A DNA stretch of 64,000 bases from Ophioceras dolichostomum (GCA_003049485.1 PYST01000202.1:1-64000); one strand, 5' to 3'. Numbered from the stretch's first letter, positions 32,978-44,571 are shown. Notes: generated from the sequence alone by a model not told the origin. A program made the numbers and translations.

Positions 32978-33508
32978 ATGTCTTCCTCTTCTTCATCCCC
33001 CTCCTCCAACAAGTTCGCCACCTGCCTCTGGTTCGACGGCCAAGCCGAGGACGCAGCCAAGCACTACGTCTCCATCTTTCCGGGCTCGTCCGTCGTCAGC
33101 ATCCAGCGCTACTCCGAGGCCGGCAAGGAGATCCACGGCCAGGAGCCCGGCTCGGTCATGGTGGCGGAGTTCTCGCTGCGCATCGGCGGGCAGGACTACA
33201 AGTTCGTCGGCCTGAACGGCGGGCCCCGGTTCAAGCACAGCGAGGCCGTCTCGTTCATGGTCGACTGCGACGACCAGGCCGAGGTCGACTACTACTGGGG
33301 CCGGCTCGGCGAGGGCGGGGACCCCGCGAAGCGGGTCTGTGGCTGGGTAGCCGACAGGTTCGGCGTCAGCTGGCAGGTCGTGCCCCGCGCGCTCAAGAAG
33401 ATGCTGTCGGACGACGACAAGGAGAAGAGCGGCCGCGCGACGACGGCCATGATGGCCATGTCGAAGCTGGATATCGAGGAGCTGACGAAGGCTTTTGAGG
33501 GGAAGTGA
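32978..33508 (+). CDS. PhnB-like VOC-superfamily protein
   Basis: A single exon, 176 residues, starting MSSSSSSPSSNKFATCLWFD. It matches the domain called 3-demethylubiquinone-9 3-methyltransferase in databases, which is really a vicinal-oxygen-chelate fold. Marks are DGQAEDAAKHYVSIFPGS, FKHSEAVSFMVDCDDQAEVD, YYWGRLGEGGDPAKRVCGWV and DRFGVSWQVVP. The length is that of a complete domain; a short helical tail follows (RATTAMMAMSKLDIEELTKA). There is no SAM-binding motif, so methyltransferase activity should not be inferred. The substrate is unknown. Likely cytosolic. Confidence 0.92.
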   Translation: MSSSSSSPSSNKFATCLWFDGQAEDAAKHYVSIFPGSSVVSIQRYSEAGKEIHGQEPGSVMVAEFSLRIGGQDYKFVGLNGGPRFKHSEAVSFMVDCDDQAEVDYYWGRLGEGGDPAKRVCGWVADRFGVSWQVVPRALKKMLSDDDKEKSGRATTAMMAMSKLDIEELTKAFEGK

Positions 33509-34277
33509 GGGGAACGAGCAAGCTGGGGAGCGGAATGAGTTCCGCGAGGATAAGGTCAACGCTGAGGAGATTCCGCTCGTACCGAGTTAGTCAATTGCGC
33601 GCAACAGTAGGATACTTTTTTTATTCGGTGAATTTCCGTATCATCCGGTCGGAACGGAGCAAGACGGGGAGATCATCTGAACGCGGCTCGGCGAATTCGG
33701 ACGTGTTTTGGGGAAGACATCAGCGGACGCGCCGTTTGAGCACGAATGAGCATATTTTTTGCCCCTCACCCAACCATACAACGATCGCTCTCCTCGCGAA
33801 ATGACTCTCTGTCCCGTTCGTCTAGCATTTTGACATTTCTTTTTCCGCCTAGTATTTGGGCACACTATACGAGTACCTTATGCAGAGGACTTTCTTTCGT
33901 TTGCTCCTTTGGTCCACCATCTTACTGCCTGCATTTGTGGTCAAAAGATGCCTTTTTCCCGTGTCGAGAATTGCGACCTGATGGGGATGCGATCAACCAT
34001 ACGTTGCCGGGGCTGTGATCCTTCAATTTCGGTCGCGATGGTGATGACAGTCTCTTCCTCTCTTTGAGAGAAACATGCTCACCTCTGGACTAAGTCTAGG
34101 TGGCCGGTGGTCGAGATATAAATTGACAGCCGCCCAACCGAACGAACAGCACTCCCCGACTGATGATGCTGATTTTAGGCTCGCGAAGGGATCTGCCTCT
34201 AGAGCATGCGCATCATTTGTCTCCCAGTACATCGCAGTTGTAATTGGTATCAGGCACTGCCCATCAGCAAGACCTCT
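33509..34277. other. Intergenic with a TATA-like site for the DJ-1 gene
   Basis: TATAAAT at 34117-34123 lies 155 bp upstream of the next ATG. Otherwise nothing seen. Confidence 0.45.
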
Positions 34278-35544
34278 ATGCACTCCCACGGGATTGCCGC
34301 TTGGCTTTTGCTTCTCCTCTTCGTGTTGGTCACGGAGGGGCAGAACACCACAGACGCAGCGTTCAACCGCCAGAGGACGATGTCTCTCGGAGTCGTGAGC
34401 ACCACCGAAATACACCGAAATACACCAAACAAAGGCTCCAGCGAGCGCTACTGACATGCTTCTTACTTCTACTCGCCAGGTTGTGTTCCCGGGCTGGGAG
34501 CCTCTCGATGTCTTCGGGCCGATGGAGATTTTCTTCCAGGTAACAAACCATCGCCACACTCTTTTTGCTTTATTATGGCCGTAGACGGATGGTAGAGTCT
34601 AGAACAAGTTTTTCAACTAGTGTCCCGAGAAAAAGACTAATGCGACTGAAAAAGATGTCCACGTTCCACAAGATATCGCTCTCCGTCATCTCCCACAAAA
34701 CCGGCCCAGTCTCGGCCATGTACCCGCGTTCAATAGTCAACGGCGCACTGATGGACGTCGGGCACATGGTCAAGCCGACCATCGAGGCGACGCATACTTT
34801 CTTGGACGCGCCTGCCCTGGACGTCCTGCTCATCCCCGGTGGGCACGGCAACTATGTGCTGGAGCAGAACAACGATACGTCGGTCGAGGACTTCATTGCC
34901 CTCCGGTTCAACCAGCTCGACTACCTCCTCAGCGTCTGCACAGGCGCAGCCAGCTTAGCCAAGGCTGGAGTCCTGAAGGGCCGCAGGGCGACGACAAATA
35001 AGTTCGCTTGGGCGTGGGTGTCCAGCCAGGGGATGAACGTCAGCTGGGTGCCTACGGCGCGCTGGGTCCAGGATGGCAAGATCTGGACGAGCTCGGGCGT
35101 TGCTGCCGGTAAGATAAAAGAGTCTCTCCCGGCGGTCTGGCATCCTCGTAGTCACATACATGACTTAGATGCCTTTCTGACAGAGTTACCAAATACCTAC
35201 CTACCTAGGGATGGACATGACGTACGCTTTCCTTCGGCACTTCTATGGCGCCGACGAGAGCCTCACGACAGCAATGAACTTAATCGAGTACGCGCCGCAC
35301 ACCAACGCAAGCTGGGACCCGTTCTCCATCGTTCATCAGGTATGTTCTATTTCTCGAACGTCGAACCGAGTCCCACTACCCACCCGCCCGTCCTCTCCTC
35401 CCTCCGGTTCCGGACGCGGGAGGAGCTGCTCCACTTCCCGAAGCCCAACGCCGCACTAACACAGCGCACGCGATTCCTGTTTAGGTGCCAGGTGCAGACC
35501 TCAGCAGTCCGTTGGAGAGCTGCGTCAAGCCTGTCGGTTACTGA
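34278..35544 (+). CDS. Secreted DJ-1/PfpI family protein
   Basis: Five exons: 34278-34394, 34480-34539, 34655-35108, 35209-35339 and 35485-35544, 273 residues. Phases agree throughout. Donors are GTGAGC, GTAACA, GTAAGA and GTATGT. The third exon needs an unusual AAAAAG acceptor, with a CTAATG branch-like site just before. Exon 1 encodes a signal peptide (hydrophobic core AAWLLLLLFVLVTEG). The domain starts VVFPGWEPLDVFGPMEIFFQ, has the DVLLIPGGHGN loop and the nucleophile-elbow Cys in LLSVCTGAASLAKAG, then TNKFAWAWV and the late MDMTYAFLRHFYG helix. This layout is that of isonitrile hydratase/PfpI-like enzymes rather than human DJ-1. Unlike most relatives it seems to be exported. Substrate unknown. 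Confidence 0.87.
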
Positions 35545-37493
35545 CCGAGCCGAGCACCCTTGGTACTCACTTGAACACGTGTTCCGTCGGTCCCCTCCTC
35601 GACAACCCTGTTGGTAGAGAAATGACATGCACGTACTACGTGCAGGAGAGGGTTGGCGTGAAAGAGGGGAGAAGAGGTGAAGAGCAGCAGGAGATGGCAG
35701 GATGGAGCAGGAGGAGTACAGATAGCAAGTGCAGTTTTTCGCCATGTCCAGGAAGCCGTGGACACGCCCCGGCGGAGGACCGTCCGAGAGTAGTAAGCCG
35801 GAGGAGAGACGAGAAAGAGGCAAGAGGCCACGGAGACGTAGACTGCAATTGTCCTCGGGAGAAAGGACAACATTTGGGCAGCGGCCCGTAATCATATCTC
35901 ACAAAGGTGCGGGGAGCCAGAACCTACCTCCTACACAACGACCACCAACACGCATGATGTTGTGGAATTGTCTGTAGAATATTGCAGCCGAGGGGGGCAT
36001 TCATCAGCCAATCCTTCAACGCCATGCTGATGGCTCTCATCCCATAATGCGGAAGACCTCCCAGCCTCGGTCATCGGCCAAGTCTTCTCTCTCACCATTG
36101 GGGAATAATCGCCGGAGGAGGAGAAAGAGATGGCAGGTAAAAAGAGAACATGGTGAGGGAGGGATGGAGCGAAATAAAACCCCGCACACTCATGGCATGG
36201 CATGTGGATACCTGGTCACTGGCAATGTCGAACCATTCACCGCGATAGAGATCCACAAACGACGTTATGGCGGTCTGGTCGCACCGGACCCAATCACAGC
36301 TGGACAATGGATGCTACGATGCAGCGGGCGACGGTGGGCGACAGCGTTGCAGGGGGCCAGGTCTCCGGGAGCCTCCCGAGAGGCCACTACGGCCAATGGT
36401 GCGTGCAATTGAGCTAAGAATCCCCTCCCCCTCCTTTTCCCTCTTCAGGCCGCCGCCCGCCCCTCCTCAATCAATTGCACGCGCCGTCAGTAGCACGAGC
36501 TCTCACTGACAGGACCATTGTGTGAAACGGTTCGGGCAGCGGCATTTTTTTAAACAACGGGATTGGGGGCCGAGCCTTCGAGTTTCCAGGCCCAGGCTCT
36601 GCATATCACCATCCCGCCATGTAAGACTCGAACACAACAGCGACACTCTGGTCGCCGACGTGTGCCTCAGCGTGTGTTGTGTTATCTGCACCAGATGCAA
36701 GCAACTTTCCTCGCAGCCAAGTACCGGGCATGTCCGTCGCTTCACATTTTCCTGCCGCATCGTTGCGGTCAGATTTCGTACGTACGGTCCTTTTTGGTTG
36801 ATCCCGTGTGCGTTTTCCAACGACGTGCATAAATCATGTTTGTTCTGCCCTGGTTTGGCATGGTCAGTTCGATGGTCTACAATAGAGTTTCCTCGTTGTG
36901 TTGCTCTCAATTCTCACCACCACACACCTCCACCTCTATTACCTGTTCCCGTCTTATCCATCCCCCTCACACTCCCACTAGACTCCGTAATGGGAACAGC
37001 ATCCAGTAATGAACCACAATCAACCACGCACGCTATCCCCCATTCTCCGAAATGCAAGGTGACATGGCCTCTTGCTTTCGCCCCCTTCCCCCTGCCCCCC
37101 CTCTCTCGCACATACAGGTTGCATGAGCTCCCGCGCCCGCCTCCTTGGGAAGGGAACGGAGGGGAAAAGATACACAAGTCCTTTGCAACTCTTGCTGCAC
37201 GAAAGGACAGGATCCCAGTGGTCAAAAAAAGCCGCCCACCACCATCGTCCCCGTTTGTTGACCCCCGTGGATCCGATCCCGCCCGCCGCACGGTGTTTTT
37301 GTCCACCCCGCCCATCTCCTAAAACCGCAACCCCATCCCTCCCCCGCCGCCAAAACACCATCATCGTCCCATCGAAGGGTTTTGGAAAAAGGGGTTTCGT
37401 TCTGTTCCTCCTCCTCCTCACATAGCCCACACACACCTTGATCGACGACGACCTCCTACGCCGAGACCTTTGCTTCATCAACCGTATTCGAAC
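35545..37493. other. Intergenic and probable long leader of the methyltransferase gene
   Basis: 1.9 kb without a supported gene. The last 600 bp are pyrimidine-rich, as in fungal promoters and leaders. Long plus-strand frames near 36522-37322 have no domains. Confidence 0.5.
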
Positions 37494-40433
37494 ATGGCCG
37501 ACGAGAAGAAGCCCGAAACCGCTAGTGCACCCGTCGCTGAAGCCTCCGGCTCGACATCAGCAGCCGCCGCCGCCGCCGTAGCCGCCGCCGCCGCCGCTGA
37601 TGAGGCCGCCGCCTCCGCGCCTGTGGGCGAAATCATCGAAGCCGAGGACGGCGTGAGTTCCCAACTACTAGCAAACGGCAGCTCCCCTCGTCGGCCTCAG
37701 GGCTCCATCCATCTGTCCGGCCTGCGAGGGGCGCAATGATAGATAGATGCATCGCGGATCGACGATGACTGACTTCAATTGCGACGTACTAAAAAAACAA
37801 CTCATACAGCCGGGGACGTTGGATGATGGAGACTCTGCGCTCAGTTTGGTGAGTGAAACCTGCTTCTGCTGCTGCTTGCTTCCGTGCTTCTTGCTTCCTG
37901 CCGCTTTCCGCGCCTTTTCCCTCATGTGACCCCCGCATGTGCAACCTGCCAGCGAGGTGCTGTGGAGTGCGATGCGATTTGAGTCGTCTGCGCTGTCGCA
38001 AACCACAGAAAACACATTCGGCAGGAAGAAAAAAACCTCCGCAACGGCCAGTCCGTAACGGTCTCATCCGGAGCTTGTGTCGCGCAAAGAGGGGGGAAAC
38101 AAAAAGGGGGCAAAAACAATCAAGGCAAAATTCTGGCGACATACGCACATACATGCTAATCACAGGGAAAATGACGTGCGTCACCTAACTACCAGGGCTC
38201 GAACGCCAGCAGCAGCACCTCCCTCGCATCAAGCATTCTGAAGTATCGAGTCGAGAACGGCCGGACGTACCACGCGTACAAGGAAGGATGTGAGTGGCGT
38301 TTCTCCGATCCCTAGAGCGACTCGGAGGAAATGAGGCACACTCACTGTGTCCTCCATTCCCCAATTGCAAGGCGAGCACCTCTCGGAAAGCCACGACTAC
38401 CTGCTAACAGCATCTATACAGCGTACATTCTGCCCAACGATGAGGTATGGCCTTGTATCACCTAATTTGCCTTTGCAACCCATCCTGAATTGGGCCTTAA
38501 TTCGTCATCCAGACGGTAGCGCTGATGATGATGATGCTGCCTTCAACGAACGCCTCCATCAATCCAGGCCGAGAACGAGCGTTTAGGTGAGCACTCCACC
38601 CCTTCTAACACAAGCATTGTTGCCCGAGCCCCTCCATACACCCAACTCAACGCCTCATCCAGCCTCCTTTCCCCTCCCCCACCATCGGCTTCAGCCCGTT
38701 CGAGGCAGGTCCAGACCAGCTCCCCTTGAGGTGCGTAGGCCGCAGAATGGCCCGCGCAATAGATGCAAAACTATCTTCGCCCGGAGTGGTCGACTCGATC
38801 ATCAGGCCGCCAACTCGGGGATTCAGCGGATCGGTGATGAATTGGGAAAGCCGTCCTCCGTACCGACCTGGGACAGACGTCCCTGCGCTACGCGTGCTTC
38901 TTGAGACATGATAAAGTCAAGTCATTAACGTAACTTTGGCGGCTTACTTAATGCAGATCTCCAGCACCATCTGTGCATCATGACGATTGGGGACAGGATG
39001 CACGCGGCCCCCATCGGTAAGGACGGCAAGGATGTTCACAGAGTCCTCGACGCAGGCTGCGGGACTGGCATCTGGGCTATGGACTTCGGTAAGTATCTTC
39101 CGGTCACATTCTGCACAAACCACACACGTCATGCTTGCTTGTCGGCTTGCCAACTTGCCTGCTCGGGGGCGTGCTTTTGGTGCGCTGCAGGTGCACTCGT
39201 CTCGATCCCTTGCCTGGAAAGCCCCATGGCACAACTGCAGCTCTCCGTCCCTGCCGACAGTGCGGTCTGATGGCTTTCTCTACGCCATCCCATCACTGAT
39301 CCGTGTATATGCTGATAAGTCTTCTCACATTCCAGCGGATGAACACCCGGAAGCTCACGTGAGTTCTCCCTGCACGGAGATCAGATCAACATATATTGGG
39401 ATGGGTATTTGATGTGCACGACGATCCTAACACGGAAGCTACTACAACCAGGTCATTGGCGTGGATCTCAGCCCGATCCAACCCAGCTTGTAGGTTCCAT
39501 CCCTTCCTTGATTCACTCTTCTCTTATAGCAAATGTGCCTAACATCTCAAAACCTAAAATAGCGTCCCGCCCAACGTGAGGTTCTACGTTGACGACCTCG
39601 AGGCCGACTGGACCTACTCTGAGCCCTTCGACTTCATCTACATGCGCATGCTCTCAGCCTCCATCGCCGACTGGCCCAAACTGTTCCGCCAGGCCTATGA
39701 GTACGTGATTCCGTAGCCCAACATTCCCCGGGAGCATGGAAGATTTCAAGCTCGCCGAAGTGTGAACCCGATTTACATCTTTGGATCGATGATTAGCAAC
39801 CTCGCCCCCGGTGGCTGGATCGAGCTGCTCGACCCCACGGTTCCCATGGCCTGCGACGACGGGAGTTTGCCTCCCGACTCGCCAATCGCCAAGTGGGGTG
39901 AGCTCATGCTTGAGGCCTCCGTCAAGCTGGGCAGCCCGCTCAACTCGGCCTTCTCCTATAAGAAACAGCTCGAGGACGCCGGCTTCGTCAACATCGTCGC
40001 TACCCCCTACAAGTGGCCCATCAACACTTGGCCCAAGGACCCTAAGTTCAAGGAGCTGGGTAAGATAATCTGTTTCCCAGAAGTTACTGAGTGAAGTAAA
40101 AATGAGGACACAAGAACCGAGATGAAGCGGTCACTAACAGAGAGATGATATGACATGATGTAGGCGCTTGGTCCCATGAGAACATTCTCCAGGGTCTGCA
40201 GGCGCTCAGTCTGGCCCTGTTCACCCGCGCCCTGGGATGGCAGCCTGATGCGCTTGAGGTCTTCCTGGCTGATGTGCGCAAGGACCTGAGGAACCGGAAC
40301 TTCCATAGCTACTGGAAGCTGTAAGTTGGCGATCTCTTCCTCCCATTCTCTCTGTGGTGATATCGCCAGAGCTAACGACATCTCCTTCACTCATTCGTAC
40401 AGCATGAACGTCTACGGTCAGAAGCCGTTGTAA
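37494..40433 (+). CDS. TAM/LaeA-like SAM-dependent methyltransferase, 12 exons
   Basis: Exons: 37494-37652, 37810-37848, 38196-38289, 38422-38444, 38568-38586, 38957-39088, 39336-39358, 39452-39489, 39563-39700, 39797-40059, 40164-40320 and 40403-40433; 371 residues with every phase matching. The first exon is Ala-rich (GCC repeats). Then come the family marks: KYRVENGRTYHAYKEG, YILPNDEAENERLDLQHH, SAM motif I HRVLDAGCGTGIWAMDF, ADEHPEAHVIGVDLSPIQP, VPPNVRFYVDDLEADWTY, then NLAPGGWIEL and a C-terminal W-rich part. Fungal members are numerous; some belong to secondary-metabolite clusters, and LaeA is a distant regulator. The substrate cannot be predicted. Three exons are only 19-23 nt, so automatic models will probably be wrong here. 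Confidence 0.93.
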
Positions 40434-40555
40434 ACGGACAGTTCGGCTCGGCTCACCTCGATAGTCCATCTAACCGGTTGGGCTTTTTTCTTGAATCCGT
40501 CTCGAATCGTAGTCGTCGTCCGTCGTTATGAAACCGACACAAACAGCGTGCATGG

Positions 40556-40615
40556 TCCTGACTTTGAGGCTCCTGACTTTGAGGCTCCTGACTATGAGGC
40601 TCCTGACTTTGAGTA
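40556..40615 (+). repeat. 15-bp minisatellite, four units
   Basis: Four head-to-tail units of TCCTGACTTTGAGGC; unit 3 has one change and unit 4 differs at its last two bases. It lies about 120 bp past the methyltransferase stop, probably in the 3' UTR. Confidence 0.9.
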
Positions 40616-41484
40616 TCCCTTTTTCCTGTTTTTTTGGGTTCTTTTCTTGTTTACCACGACGCCTTCATTTGGTTGAGCAAGCTAGTACACGCGGGTTGCA
40701 CCTCACTCCATTCATCTCCAGAAGTCACCCGCCAGAAGCATCTAAAGAGCTTTCGACACAAATACCTGTCTATGTCTTCCTCGGCAACTCGCCTGTTTCG
40801 CCACGGGTCGATCACTCGAGCCCAGTCTTAAATACGCGAGCTAGTTATATAGCACATTGAAATTCATTTGCATTTCCTGCTGCCACATTGTCCTCGAGCG
40901 AAGTGCAGAGAGGTGCTATCGCCGCTCTTCACCGCTGCGCCGTTGAGGTGCCTTGGTTGCTGCTGGCTGATCCACCGACATTTGATAATTCATTATCATT
41001 CTAAAAGAAGCTCTGCACGGTTTGACACTGAGAAGAAGGAAAGGGAGGGTCCTTGGCCGAATCAGGAGATCATCCTTGGTACGATATGCAAATCACCCTC
41101 TGGCCAACCAAGTGGGCTAGCGTGCAGGTGAGTAATGAGGGCTATGTACGGTTAGTATATCGTGAATATGTACAAACGAATGGAAGATGCTGATAATTGA
41201 CACGCTGATCAGAACTGAGTTCAACACGCTTCCTCTGAGCCACTGACTCTCGCTCCTTCTTCCACATTCTACCGAGCCCCCGTAAACCTCTCTCCCTCCT
41301 GCTTTGCTGCCCTCGCCCTCCACATCACAACCCCATCCTCGACTCCTTTCCCCCTTTTTCTTTCCCTGCCCTTCCTTCATCTCAATGCTAATATCGCCCC
41401 CCCCCCTCCCCTGGCCTCGTTTCGCGTCCGTTCGCGTCGCCTCACCTCGCCTTGCCTCGCCTCCCTAGCTATCAACCTCCCCTC
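40616..41484. other. Convergent intergenic region
   Basis: Between the methyltransferase and LPMO 3' ends. Contains a C-rich/CT-rich tract around 41396-41466. No gene. Confidence 0.55.
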
Positions 41485-42482
41485 CTAGTTCGCACCAGTC
41501 CAAACAGTAGGGCCCGGGAAGGGATAGGTAGTGTAGCTGGTGTAAAGGTTGAAGATGATGCCCGCCTGCGACCGGGTGTACAGCGACGTCCCCGCCACGC
41601 CCGAGGTCGGCGTGACGGACCCGGAGCCGGTCACGCGCAGGTTGATGCACTGCGGGTAGTTCTGGGCGCCGTTGTCGGACCCGGCCCCGTGCAGGGCGAT
41701 GATCTCGTGGCGGAGCACGTAGTCGCCCGCCTTCAGCTTCGGGGGCACGGCGAAGGTCGTGGTGAAGTTGCGGGAGATGAGCGTGTCGGTCACCCAGGTC
41801 GTGCCGGAGACAATGGCGGCTTGGGAGACTTTGGAGAAGCGGAGAGAGGAGGCCGTTGCTGAATTTGTTTTTGGGTGGTGGTTAGTTAGTTAGAGGGAGG
41901 GGAGGGAATGAAAGGAGGAAAGAGCGAGAAAGGCGGTTGGCTAGTTTCTCTTTGTTGGTGCAGAGTGGGTAGGCAGGTTGGGCGGTGGAAGTTTGGAGGG
42001 TGAAGTGATTGGGTTGATGGATGGACGCGAGAGAGTTTTAGTCCAGGAGAGCGGGGGAGCATAGGAAGGGAGGTGGGGAGGGAGGTACGTCAGGCAGAAG
42101 AGTCCGAGTCCAACTCACAAGTATAAGGAGCAAGGTAGTTGATGATGGGCCCCTTATGCGAGTCCGGCCAAGTGTTCCAGTAGAGCGTGATGGTCTGCCC
42201 CGCGGCGACGGAGACGAAGTTCTTGCCGACCGTGGCGCTCTTGTGGCAGGCGATGTCGGACGTGCCGAACGCGGAGGGCGAGACGAAGCCAAGGTCTTGG
42301 TTGAGCGAGTCCCAACCGGCGGTGGCCGGCGAGGTGCCCGCGGGATAGTAGTACCACACCGGGTCCGACGTCTTAGTCCACACGCCGTTGACGGTCACGC
42401 CGCTGACGAAGCCGTGGGCCGAGACGAGGCTTGGGAGGAGGGCCGCCGCCGTGGCGGAGAGGAGGGCGAGGGGGGCGTGCAT
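41485..42482 (-). CDS. AA9 lytic polysaccharide monooxygenase (GH61)
   Basis: Two exons, 42119-42482 and 41485-41858, 245 residues; the intron (260 nt, GTGAGT...TTCAG) is long and pyrimidine-rich. The signal peptide (MHAPLALLSATAAALLPSLV) ends SA before HGF, so mature His1 is the first ligand of the copper histidine brace. The second is in VLRHEIIALHGAG, with the conserved Gln in NYPQCINLRV. The axial Tyr is probably in the IIFNLYTSY segment near the end. WYYYPAGTSP and GPIINYLAPYT are family-typical. AA9 enzymes cleave cellulose or related glucans oxidatively outside the cell. No carbohydrate-binding module is attached. The length is that of a bare catalytic domain. Confidence 0.94.
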
Positions 42483-42715
42483 TCTGGGCTGGCTGGCAGG
42501 GACCGTACTTCGGTGATAGACGGGAGACGTTAAGACAAACGAGTGCGTCTAACAGGCCTGGTAGGTAAGTAAAGGGCTTGTGCTGTGTGTTGTGTGTGTG
42601 TCTCTGGAAAATCCGGGGAAAGGAAAAGCTGGGGAAAGCGGGCTGATATTGCTGAGGGGCGCGGCACGGTAGTGGTTTGCATGAAGATCAGCCGACTTGA
42701 AGAAAGAAACACTTG

Positions 42716-42723
42716 TTTATATA
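42716..42723 (-). promoter_or_regulatory. TATA box-like site for the LPMO gene
   Basis: TATATAAA on the minus strand, 234 bp upstream of the ATG. Confidence 0.4.
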
Positions 42724-43586
42724 TTACTAGGGCTTCGTGACCCCATCTCCTCTCACTCGGTAAACATTCCCGTGATCCGTGACAGTCGACCCAGTGACAT
42801 CCGGCCTATGCTCATCAAAATTCCTCCTTAACCCCGAAATCCGTTGACGGGAGCTAGGAGGAGAAAGGAACGAAGACCGCCGATCACCGCGCTTCCGGTG
42901 CGGCTTTCCGATAGTATTGTTTCGATAGCACTGGAGTCCCCGTTATGGCGCCAGCTCCCTCGGCCGTATTTCCTCTCAGCTTCCAGGTTCAGTCTTCAAA
43001 GTGGGTGGTGGATCTTCTATTGGCTCGATTCTATTTCAACGTAAGGGGAAGATGCGCCGAGGCGGACGGGGACGGTCCGCAGGGCGAATTTCTCCGCCCA
43101 GCCCCCATCGCTTGATTCCTGGTCACCCCTGGAATTTTCCACGCATCGTTGCATTACACGGGGATCCCTGTCATTCGTGATTCGCCATGGAAGGTTTTTG
43201 GCGGAAACATTCTGTATTAGAATTGTGACCTTTTTGTGTCCGGGCTAATAATACTAGTTGCGTTTTGTTTTCTAAATGTGCTCACGTCACATCCATACTA
43301 CTCTTTCCCGAGCAGCTCGCTTGCGAACTCTCAGCCGACCAGCCTGACCCTGACAAATACGACCGCACATTCCCAGGTGCTACTTTCCTCTTGTTGCTCC
43401 TCTCGCTCAGCTCAGTGCAGAACTTCGCTTGGGAAGGCCTGGCACCTTCAATCTTGCCATCATCGTCCACCTCTTGCTGGGAGCCAACAACCCGCGGTGC
43501 CCATATCAGACTTCGCCCGTAGAGACGGTAGGTGTCTCCAGTGAAAGGAAGGCTTGGGGACCGCTGATCTTTTGATGATTCCACCC
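42724..43586. other. Intergenic, no gene seen
   Basis: Promoter side of the LPMO gene and 3' side of the repeat precursor gene. Confidence 0.5.
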
Positions 43587-44519
43587 TTAGACCTGAGGAG
43601 GAGGGGGAACGGGAGAGGGCCGCGGAGGCGGCGAGACCTGGTTGTTGTTCGCGGCGTTGTTGTTCTGAGCAGCAGCGTTGTTGTTCTGGTTCTGAGCGGC
43701 GTTATTGTTCCCAATCCGGTTCTGTCCAGCGTTCGCGTTCGCGTTCGCGTTGGCGTTGGCGTTTGCGTTCTGTCCACCAGCGATGCTGCCAGCGTTGCCG
43801 CCAGGTCCCCCCGGTCCACCCTGACCGCCCTGGGCACCACCACCGCCGCCGCCCCGGCCACCGCCACCCTGACGCTTAGCCGGCTGCTGCTCGTGGTTTC
43901 GGGGTGGCGGGGGAGCGTGGATAGGGCTCGGAGGAGGCGGAGCCTGACCGTTGCGGTTGCCACTGGCTTCGCGCTTGGCAGGCTGCTGCTGCTGCTGCTG
44001 CCGCTGGTGCGCAGGCGGCGGGGGAGCAGGCTTAGGGCTGGGAGGAGGCGGGGCCTGGCCGTTGCGGTTATCACCGTTCTGGCGCTTCTGACCGGCGGGC
44101 CGTGCGGCTTGGTTCTGGTTATTCAGGTTCTGGTTGTTCTGGTTTTCATTTAGGTTCTGGCCCTGGTTCTGGTTCGGGTTGGGGTTCTGGTTCTGAGCGG
44201 GAGGAGGCGGCGTGGGAGTGGGCCTCGTCGGGGGAGGGACCTGGTTGTTGTTGTCGTTGTTGTTGTTGCTGTTGTTGTTGGGAGCCTGGGCCTGGTTATT
44301 GTTGTTGCCGTTCTGGATCTGGCCGTTGTTCTGCTGGGCTTGTCCGTTGTTGTTGTTCTGCTGACCTGGGTTCTGCCCAATGTTTTGGTTATTACCCGCA
44401 CCGCCTCCCTGGCGCTTATCAAGGGCGCTGTCAAGGAGGTCGGCGGGCTCGCCGGTAATCACTGGGGCGGCATAGCTGCCCACAGCGGCAGCGAGGACGA
44501 CGAAAGCGGAGAATCTCAT
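43587..44519 (-). CDS. Secreted Asn/Gln/Pro-rich repeat precursor with four Lys-Arg sites (KEP-like)
   Basis: A single exon of 310 residues. The signal peptide is MRFSAFVVLAAAVGSYAAP. The rest is low-complexity: Asn/Gln tracts, poly-Pro and Gly tracts, and an (Asn-Ala)n run. Lys-Arg pairs lie at residues 35-36, 145-146, 182-183 and 215-216, always followed by Gln or Glu as at Kex2 sites. The two segments between the last three sites (147-183 and 184-216) are a diverged duplication. Both contain NRNGQAPPPPSP, a PPPP block and QQPAKR. The stretches at 93-108 and 294-310 (QVPPPTRPTP... and QVSPPPRPSP...) are also related. Such layout is known from Kex2-processed repeat proteins (pheromones, repellents, RiPP precursors). 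It could also be only a disordered wall protein. No known family is recognised. Confidence 0.85.
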   Translation of the reverse strand: MRFSAFVVLAAAVGSYAAPVITGEPADLLDSALDKRQGGGAGNNQNIGQNPGQQNNNNGQAQQNNGQIQNGNNNNQAQAPNNNSNNNNDNNNQVPPPTRPTPTPPPPAQNQNPNPNQNQGQNLNENQNNQNLNNQNQAARPAGQKRQNGDNRNGQAPPPPSPKPAPPPPAHQRQQQQQQPAKREASGNRNGQAPPPPSPIHAPPPPRNHEQQPAKRQGGGGRGGGGGGAQGGQGGPGGPGGNAGSIAGGQNANANANANANANAGQNRIGNNNAAQNQNNNAAAQNNNAANNNQVSPPPRPSPVPPPPQV

Positions 44520-44564
44520 CTTGAAGGAATGAAGGTTTCAAGCTTATCTAAGAAGCTCAAGTTA

Positions 44565-44571
44565 TTTTATA
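44565..44571 (-). promoter_or_regulatory. TATA-like site before the repeat precursor gene
   Basis: TATAAAA on the minus strand, 46 nt upstream of the ATG. Confidence 0.3.

Noticed and set aside
36522..37322. 266-codon plus-strand frame before the methyltransferase
   Set aside because: Composition follows the pyrimidine-rich leader; no domain seen.
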